Shown: in pieces, positions 5,479 through 9,652 of the stretch | Layout of the letters: the number at the start of each line of letters is the position of its first letter | How positions within the stretch are numbered: the stretch's first letter is position 1 | Assembly (NCBI GenBank): GCA_042095695.1 | Contig: JBELMP010000100.1 | Coordinates: forward strand, 1-9,652 | Direction: 5' to 3' | Origin: Maricaulis sp042095695 | Lineage (GTDB): Bacteria; Pseudomonadota; Alphaproteobacteria; Caulobacterales; Maricaulaceae | DNA length: 9,652 bases | The notes under the pieces: generated by a model | The model's input: only the letters and a program-made list of their open reading frames with translations | Databases searched by the model: none | What the model was told of the DNA's origin: nothing | Position numbers and translations under genes: made by a program

Positions 5479-5776
5479 AGACCGAACCCTTGACCCGCTG
5501 CCGCGGCGCACTTCGCGATCCGGCCGGACGCCAAAGAATACGCCAGGATGGTTTTCCTCGGCGACCGCACATCGTGCGCGCTTCTTTATGGACGTGTCCT
5601 GGGCGCGGCTTGTCGCCCCGTCGCTGATCGGTTTGGCGCTGCTTATCTTCATTCAGCTCGCCGGCTGGTCCGGCAATCTCGCTTTGCTGATCGAGATCAG
5701 TGCGGTCATGCTGGTTTGTATCGGTATATATGCGCCCTGCGCGCGTCTGACGGGACTTCTGCGCCATAGCGATTGA
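5468..5776 (+). CDS. Small membrane protein of unknown function
   Basis: I do not recognise this 102-residue protein. The first 40 residues are polar and rich in arginine (PRRTSRSGRTPKN). Two hydrophobic segments follow, at about 48-67 (VAPSLIGLALLIFIQLAGW) and 70-90 (NLALLIEISAVMLVCIGIYA), ending in a short basic tail. It is therefore probably a two-helix inner-membrane protein with a basic cytoplasmic N-terminus, and the tight turn between helices suggests a hairpin. The ATG lacks a Shine-Dalgarno but sits exactly where the upstream TATAAT promoter should start transcription. Inverted DnaA-type boxes and a second inverted repeat lie at the promoter. A transporter gene follows after 69 bp, so the two may be co-transcribed. 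An overlapping reading frame on the same strand lacks these features and is less likely to be the gene. Confidence 0.55.
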   Translation: MSLIDRTLDPLPRRTSRSGRTPKNTPGWFSSATAHRARFFMDVSWARLVAPSLIGLALLIFIQLAGWSGNLALLIEISAVMLVCIGIYAPCARLTGLLRHSD

Positions 5777-5789
5777 CCCGTAAGGGTCA
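5774..5789 (+). repeat. Hairpin with GTAA loop at the stop codon
   Basis: TGACCC-GTAA-GGGTCA forms a perfect 6-bp stem closed by a GNRA-type tetraloop; the stop codon is the first three bases of the stem. There is no T tract. It may stabilise the 3' end or affect read-through into the transporter gene. A second small repeat AGCGC-TAT-GCGCT (5817-5829) lies just before the transporter ribosome-binding site. Confidence 0.3.
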
Positions 5790-5845
5790 GGCGATACTCT
5801 GCGGCCATCACAAATCAGCGCTATGCGCTCTTGGGGGGGTATCCG

Positions 5846-7120
5846 ATGGGCTGGTGGTTCAAGGTCAAGCTGTGGCAGCGCGTTCTGGTGGCGCTCGTAC
5901 TGGGCATTATTCTTGGTCTGAGCCTGAGCCAGGCCATGGGGCAGGCCGAAGCGACCGCCTTTATCGACACCTATATCCGCCCGGTCGGACTGGCCTTTAT
6001 ACAGCTCATCAGAATGCTGATCGTGCCGTTGATCTTCACCACGCTGGTCGCCGGCGTGATTGCGATGGGCGATCCGTCAAAGCTCGGCTCGCTGGGCATC
6101 AAGACCATTCTTCTCTACCTGGCCACGACCTTCTTCGCCAATATTATCGGCCTGACCTTCGGTTCGATCTTCCGGCCCGGTGAGGGGGCTGAGCTCGCCG
6201 GGGTCGAGGCAGTCCCGGTTTCCACCGACCCGCCGGACGCGGTTGAGCGCCTGCTGGCGATCATTCCGGAGAACCCGGTGGCCGCGCTGGCCGATGGCAA
6301 TGTCCTGGCGATCATCTTCTTCTCGCTCCTGCTCGGCGTCGCCATTCTGGCGACAGGCAAGGCGGGCAAGCCGGTCGGTGATCTGTTCAACTCGGCCTCG
6401 GAAGTGGTCCTGAAAATTACACATTACGTGATGGAAGTGGCGCCTTTTGGCGTGTTTGCACTCGTCGCTTACACGGCTGCCAGCCAGGGTCTGGATGCGC
6501 TGGCGTCAATCTTCACGCTGATCATTGCTGTTTATCTCGGCCTGATTGCCCATGCGGTCATCACCTATGGCTTCCTGGTACGTTTTGTTCTGAACCTGCC
6601 CCTGGTGCGCTTCTTCCGCGGGCTGACCGATCCGATCGCGGTCGCCTATTCGACCGCCTCCTCATCGGCGACCCTGCCCGTGACCATCGCTGCGGCCTCC
6701 GACAATCTGGGCATAAAAAAATCTGTCGCCGGGTCGGTCCTGCCGCTGGGCGCCACCATCAATATGGACGGGACCGCCCTTTATCTCGGCATCCTGGCGC
6801 TCTTTACCGCACAAGCCTTCGGCTATGATCTCACACTTCTCAACTATGTGATGATTGCCTTTACCGCAGCCATTGTGTCGATCGGAGCAGCGGGCATTCC
6901 CTCGGCCTCGCTCTTTCTCCTGGCGATTGTGCTGGAGACGTTCGGCGTCACACCTGAGCATACCGCGATCATTGTCGGCTTCATCCTGCCAGTCGACCGC
7001 ATCATGGACATGGCGCGCACCGCCGTGAACGTGACCGGTGATGCTGCCGTTGCAACCGCGGTGGCCAAATGGGAAGGCGAGCTCGACGAGGAAACCTTCA
7101 AGAAGCCCGCCGTCGTCTGA
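5846..7120 (+). CDS. Dicarboxylate/amino acid:cation symporter (DAACS/SDF family)
   Basis: This 424-residue inner-membrane protein is a full-length member of the glutamate-transporter fold family (GltP, DctA, GltPh). The first hairpin loop carries the serine motif ASSSATLP (271-278). TM7 has the NMDGT motif (306-310). The second hairpin has GAAGIPSAS (347-355). TM8 reads VDRIMDMARTAVNVTGD, giving D388, R391, T392, N395 and D399. In GltPh the equivalent D394, R397, T398, N401 and D405 bind substrate and sodium, and the arginine selects acidic substrates. The likely substrate is glutamate, aspartate or a C4-dicarboxylate, with Na+ or H+. I chose ATG 5846, preceded at six bases by a run of seven G that can act as a Shine-Dalgarno; TTG 5831 is in frame but unsupported. 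Exact substrate cannot be decided. Confidence 0.92.
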   Translation: MGWWFKVKLWQRVLVALVLGIILGLSLSQAMGQAEATAFIDTYIRPVGLAFIQLIRMLIVPLIFTTLVAGVIAMGDPSKLGSLGIKTILLYLATTFFANIIGLTFGSIFRPGEGAELAGVEAVPVSTDPPDAVERLLAIIPENPVAALADGNVLAIIFFSLLLGVAILATGKAGKPVGDLFNSASEVVLKITHYVMEVAPFGVFALVAYTAASQGLDALASIFTLIIAVYLGLIAHAVITYGFLVRFVLNLPLVRFFRGLTDPIAVAYSTASSSATLPVTIAAASDNLGIKKSVAGSVLPLGATINMDGTALYLGILALFTAQAFGYDLTLLNYVMIAFTAAIVSIGAAGIPSASLFLLAIVLETFGVTPEHTAIIVGFILPVDRIMDMARTAVNVTGDAAVATAVAKWEGELDEETFKKPAVV

Positions 7121-7158
7121 TCCATCGCAACACGCTTCGGCTTTCAAACGAGCGTGCT

Positions 7159-7185
7159 GATCATCGCCGTCTCTCGGTGGTGATC
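7159..7185 (+). repeat. Hairpin downstream of the symporter gene
   Basis: GATCATCGCCG (7159-7169) pairs with CGGTGGTGATC (7175-7185) over 11 bp with two G-U wobbles and a UCUCU loop. CGGCC follows instead of a T tract, so it is not a standard intrinsic terminator. It lies in the 116-bp gap between the symporter and the next small gene and may be a transcript 3' end for the symporter mRNA. Confidence 0.4.
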
Positions 7186-7236
7186 CGGCCATGCTGAGCA
7201 GTCGTACTAAGTCATGTCCCTGTAAGGAGTGGCGGT

Positions 7237-7566
7237 ATGCCTGTCCCAATACGACTGCTATTCCTTTTGCTCTCCGCAGTTCTGGCGGTCCTCATCGTGT
7301 GGGCCGTCAGGGCGGGAGATTTCTTGGCTGCCGGCGACTTCCTCACCGAAAAGCCCTGGGGCATTGTCACCCTATTCGACCTCTATTTCGGTTTCATCAT
7401 CACCGCCGTGGTGATTGGCTGGACTGAACGCAAAGTGTTGATCAGCCTGTTCTGGATCGCGCCACTTTTCGTGCTGGGCAATGTCTGGGCTGGCGCCTGG
7501 CTGCTTTTGCGCGGGCACAAGCTCTACGCGGCCCTCCGGGATACGGCATCTCGCCAAATCGACTAA
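7237..7566 (+). CDS. Small three-helix membrane protein, DUF1475-like
   Basis: The 109-residue protein has three predicted membrane segments: about 5-25 (IRLLFLLLSAVLAVLIVWAV), 43-63 (after the WGIVTLFDLYFGF motif) and 68-92 (LISLFWIAPLFVLGNVWAGAWLLLR). The pattern of a helix, a soluble stretch with W-x-V/I-x-T-L-x-D-x-Y-F-G-F, then two helices with L-G-N near the end recalls DUF1475 family proteins, from memory only. No function is known. AAGGAG (7224-7229) with a 7-base spacer gives strong support for this start. Placed alone between the symporter and a 63-residue protein gene, with hairpins on the upstream side; no clear promoter was found. Confidence 0.75.
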   Translation: MPVPIRLLFLLLSAVLAVLIVWAVRAGDFLAAGDFLTEKPWGIVTLFDLYFGFIITAVVIGWTERKVLISLFWIAPLFVLGNVWAGAWLLLRGHKLYAALRDTASRQID

Positions 7567-7569
7567 AAT

Positions 7570-7585
7570 TTTATCTGTAATTAAC
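7570..7585 (+). promoter_or_regulatory. Possible CtrA box
   Basis: TTTA-N7-TTAAC matches the CtrA consensus TTAA-N7-TTAAC at eight of nine positions. It lies about 90 bp upstream of the 63-residue gene. CtrA is the alphaproteobacterial cell-cycle/motility regulator. The same TTAAC half belongs to an 8-bp inverted repeat, ATTAACGA (7580-7587) with TCGTTAAT (7620-7627), spaced by 32 bases. A single near match in AT-rich sequence could be chance. Confidence 0.3.
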
Positions 7586-7673
7586 GACATTTCGTCCTTC
7601 CGCTGGTCCCGGTAGGAGCTCGTTAATAGACTCAGCCTGGATTGGTCGTATTGAAACCGACCGGAGGACTGTC

Positions 7674-7865
7674 ATGACGAATGTCGCAGCAGGAATTCGC
7701 AATTTCACCAAGCTCGCCCTGCTCTGGCTGACCCTGGGCGCCGTCGCGGCGTCGCTCTATGGCGCGCTTCTCGCCAGCCAGCCCAGCCCACGCAGCCTGA
7801 ATCTGGCTGAAGACCGGGCCTCACCGGCTGGTCTCGCCGCCACTGATACCGAGCAGCTGAACTAG
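7674..7865 (+). CDS. 63-residue single-helix protein of unknown function
   Basis: I do not recognise this protein. It has a short N-terminus with R9 and K13, one hydrophobic segment at about 14-34 (LALLWLTLGAVAASLYGALLA), then a polar tail rich in Ser, Pro, Ala and acidic residues. It is either a single-pass membrane protein with the tail outside or a protein with an uncleaved or cleaved signal peptide (ALLAS-Q is a weak cleavage context). GGAGG (7663-7667) six bases before the ATG strongly supports translation. It stands 108 bp after the preceding gene and about 205 bp before ffh on the same strand. The preceding region carries a possible CtrA box. Confidence 0.6.
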   Translation: MTNVAAGIRNFTKLALLWLTLGAVAASLYGALLASQPSPRSLNLAEDRASPAGLAATDTEQLN

Positions 7866-7883
7866 CCCGCATCCGGACTATTC

Positions 7884-7912
7884 TTGACAGGGTTGGACCA
7901 GGGGCGTAAACG
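7884..7912 (+). promoter_or_regulatory. Candidate ffh promoter
   Basis: A perfect TTGACA (7884-7889) is followed after 17 bases by TAAACG (7907-7912), which matches the -10 consensus at three of six. If used, the ffh leader would be about 150 nt long. The perfect -35 is notable, but the weak -10 limits confidence. Confidence 0.45.
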
Positions 7913-7926
7913 GCGCGCTTCATCGC

Positions 7927-7944
7927 ACAAGCTTTGATGCTTGT
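7927..7944 (+). repeat. Hairpin in the ffh leader (upstream)
   Basis: ACAAGC-TTTGAT-GCTTGT is a perfect 6-bp stem with a 6-base loop, starting about eight bases after the predicted ffh transcription start. It is followed by CTTACC, not a T tract. It may be a weak terminator for the preceding small gene or a leader element of ffh. Confidence 0.35.
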
Positions 7945-7998
7945 CTTACCTGCACAACTTCCCACCTATTGGCTGGACGAAGGGGAGGCAGGCGAGAA

Positions 7999-8029
7999 CT
8001 CCGCTCGGCGAAGCTTTCGCTCAGCGGGG
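7999..8029 (+). promoter_or_regulatory. Strong hairpin in the ffh leader
   Basis: CTCCGCT-c-GGCGAA-gct-TTCGCT-c-AGCGGGG folds into 13 pairs (two G-U) broken by one C-C mismatch, with a 3-base loop. It ends 28 bases before the ffh Shine-Dalgarno AAGGAG (8058-8063). The following CTGATTTGCTTTGTG is only moderately T-rich. It could terminate the upstream transcript, attenuate ffh, or stabilise the leader. The 205-bp region before ffh has no gene that I can support. Confidence 0.5.
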
Positions 8030-8070
8030 CTGATTTGCTTTGTGTGATCGAAACTTGAAGGAGCGAACGC

Positions 8071-9624
8071 ATGTTCGACGCGCTTACAGAACGGCTTGGC
8101 GGTGTCTTTGATAAACTCACCGGCCGCGGCGTCCTTTCGGAAAAGGACGTTGATGCCGCGCTGCGCGAAATCCGCATCGCTCTCCTCGAGGCTGATGTCG
8201 CCCTGCCCGTCGTCAAATCGGCCATGGGCCAGATCCGCGAAAAAGCCGTGGGCGAGGATGTCATCAAGGCCGTCGCGCCGGGACAGCAAGTCGTCAAGAT
8301 TGTTCATGACGCCCTGGTCGACCTGCTGGGTGGAGAGGGCGAACCGGAAGGCCTGCGCCTGGAAGGCGAACCGCCGATTGCCATTTTGATGGCCGGCTTG
8401 CAGGGCTCGGGTAAGACCACCACATCCGCCAAGCTCGCCAAACGCCTCAAGGATCTGCACAAGAAGAAAGTCCTGCTGGCCTCGCTCGATACCCGTCGTC
8501 CGGCGGCGATGGAGCAATTGCAACAGCTCAGCGATCAGGTCGATGTGGGCTTCCTGCCGATCGTCGCCGGCCAGAACGCCGTCGATATCGCCAAGCGCGC
8601 AATGACTGCGGGCAAGCTGCAAGGCTATGATGTCGTTATTCTCGATACGGCCGGCCGAACCTCGATCGATGAAGACATGATGTCGGAGGCACAGGCGATT
8701 GCCCAGGCGACCCGGCCCCATGAAACCCTTCTGGTCGCGGACAGCCTGACCGGTCAAGATGCCGTGGAAACCGCCCGGCGCTTCCATGAGCGCCTGCCGC
8801 TCACCGGCCTTGTCCTGACCCGTATGGATGGCGATGGGCGTGGCGGTGCAGCCCTGTCCATGCGGCATGTTACGGGCCTACCGATCAAATTTCTCGGCGT
8901 ATCGGAAAAACCTGACGGGCTGGACGCGTTTGATGCGCGCCGCCTGGCCGGCCGGATCCTCGGACGTGGCGATATTGTCTCCCTGGTGGAGAAGGCGGCA
9001 CAGGATCTTGATCAGGAAAAAGCCGCCCGCATGGCCAAGAAAATGGCCAAGGGCAAGTTCGACCTGGAAGATCTGCGCGAACAATTCGGCCAGTTGAAAA
9101 AAATGGGCGGCCTGGGCGGCATTATGGGCCTGCTGCCAGGCATGAATAAAGCCGCCAAGGCCCAGGCCTCAGCAGCGGGCATGGATGATAAAATGCTCTC
9201 CCGCCAGGAAGCTATTATCCTGTCCATGACCCGCGAGGAGCGTGCCAAGCCCGAAATCCTCAAGGCCAGCCGCAAGAAGCGGATTGCCGCCGGTGCCGGC
9301 GTCCAGGTCGCCGATGTGAACAAGCTGATCAAAATGCATCGGCAGATGGCCGATATGATGAAAAAAGCCGGCAAGAAGGGTCGTGGTGGCCTGGCCGGCA
9401 TGATGGGCGGTATGCCCGGCGGGATGCCGGGCGGAATGCCGCCGGGCATGAACCCGTCCGATATGGGTCAGGCGACCCAGGACCTTCTCGGTGGCAAAGC
9501 GCCGGCCGGCACTCAATTGCCGGGCCTGGGCAGCGGCGCCAAACAACCTCCCGCTCTTCCCGGTCTTGGCGGCGCACCGCAGCTCGGACCGGACGGATTT
9601 CCGATCGGATTTCCAAAGAAATAA
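8071..9624 (+). CDS. ffh: Signal recognition particle protein Ffh (SRP54 GTPase)
   Basis: Ffh binds 4.5S RNA and signal sequences of nascent membrane proteins and docks with FtsY at the membrane. The 517-residue protein has the N domain (1-95), the GTPase domain (96-300) and the methionine-rich M domain (about 325-435). GTPase motifs are the P-loop GLQGSGKTT (109-117), DTRRPA (140-145), DTAGR (192-196), TRMDGD (250-255) and GVSEKPDGLDAFD (276-288). The M domain shows FGQLKKMGGLGGIMGLLPGM and the RNA-binding SRKKRIAAGAGVQV helix region. The C-terminus from about 436 is a Gly-Met-Pro extension with GGMP repeats and two LPGLG copies, making the protein longer than the roughly 450-residue Escherichia coli form. 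AAGGAG with a 7-base spacer supports the start. The gene is complete; 28 bases follow the stop. Confidence 0.97.
   Translation: MFDALTERLGGVFDKLTGRGVLSEKDVDAALREIRIALLEADVALPVVKSAMGQIREKAVGEDVIKAVAPGQQVVKIVHDALVDLLGGEGEPEGLRLEGEPPIAILMAGLQGSGKTTTSAKLAKRLKDLHKKKVLLASLDTRRPAAMEQLQQLSDQVDVGFLPIVAGQNAVDIAKRAMTAGKLQGYDVVILDTAGRTSIDEDMMSEAQAIAQATRPHETLLVADSLTGQDAVETARRFHERLPLTGLVLTRMDGDGRGGAALSMRHVTGLPIKFLGVSEKPDGLDAFDARRLAGRILGRGDIVSLVEKAAQDLDQEKAARMAKKMAKGKFDLEDLREQFGQLKKMGGLGGIMGLLPGMNKAAKAQASAAGMDDKMLSRQEAIILSMTREERAKPEILKASRKKRIAAGAGVQVADVNKLIKMHRQMADMMKKAGKKGRGGLAGMMGGMPGGMPGGMPPGMNPSDMGQATQDLLGGKAPAGTQLPGLGSGAKQPPALPGLGGAPQLGPDGFPIGFPKK
9406..9450 (+). repeat. In-frame GGMP repeat in the ffh 3' end
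   Basis: Codons 446-460 encode GGMPGGMPGGMPPGM, three tandem GGMP units plus a diverged fourth. The DNA copies differ at third positions, so this is an older repeat, not a recent slippage. It lies in the flexible methionine-rich tail after the SRP54 M domain and could vary in copy number between strains. Confidence 0.7.
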
Positions 9625-9652
9625 CCCTGACAAGACAGCACACTAAGACCAA

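Noticed and set aside
5831..5845. TTG 5831 as start of the symporter
   Set aside because: It would place the G7 ribosome-binding tract inside the coding region; ATG 5846 has that tract six bases upstream.
7969..8030. Possible 4.5S (SRP) RNA gene next to ffh
   Set aside because: The region is hairpin-rich, but the conserved SRP core (GGTC-AGG...GGAAGG-AGCAGCC with a GGAA-type tetraloop) is absent.
1..9652. Insertion sequences, CRISPR arrays, tRNA or phage genes
   Set aside because: No transposase or integrase motif, no regularly spaced repeats and no tRNA-like cloverleaf was seen on either strand.

Overview
The window looks like a chromosomal segment of an alphaproteobacterium, probably in or near the Hyphomonadaceae/Maricaulales-Caulobacterales. 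This rests on the GC-rich coding sequence, an AhpC-AhpD pair without AhpF, an Ffh with the TRMDGDGRGG form of the G4 region, and one sequence close to a CtrA box. The placement is inferred from protein character; there is no rRNA or tRNA in the window. I see no mobile element, CRISPR array or transferred island.

Left part (1-3157). A GbsR/MarR-type repressor gene on the minus strand runs off the left edge. Its near-consensus promoter carries a perfect 16-bp palindrome over the predicted start site, which suggests autoregulation. Divergent from it are a hybrid histidine kinase (GAF-PAS-HisKA-HATPase-REC) and, 16 bp downstream, a single-domain response regulator that starts with TTG. Together they look like a two-gene signalling unit.

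Middle part (3154-5367). This is a peroxide-defence locus. oxyR (minus) faces ahpC-ahpD (plus) across a short intergenic region holding an ATAG-N7-CTAT OxyR-type box. OxyR keeps both redox cysteines. AhpC and AhpD keep the catalytic residues of the Mycobacterium tuberculosis pair at nearly the same numbering, so AhpC is probably reduced by AhpD and not by AhpF. A strong hairpin with a T-rich tail between ahpC and ahpD probably lowers ahpD transcription. The stop codons of oxyR and of the upstream response regulator overlap in one CTAG.

Right part (5368-9652). A compact intergenic region holds two perfect DnaA-box 9-mers (TTATCCACA) in inverted orientation, next to a promoter with a perfect TATAAT. 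That promoter would start transcription on the ATG of a small, unrecognised two-helix membrane protein, and a second inverted repeat spans the start. A dicarboxylate/amino-acid:cation symporter follows, then a small three-helix membrane protein resembling DUF1475, a 63-residue single-helix protein, and complete ffh (SRP54 GTPase). ffh has a long leader with a perfect -35 and a strong hairpin.

The most unusual signals are the inverted DnaA boxes with the apparently leaderless membrane-protein gene, the palindrome in the GbsR-type promoter, the ahpC/ahpD hairpin, and the structured ffh leader. All regulatory calls come from reading motifs by eye and are untested.
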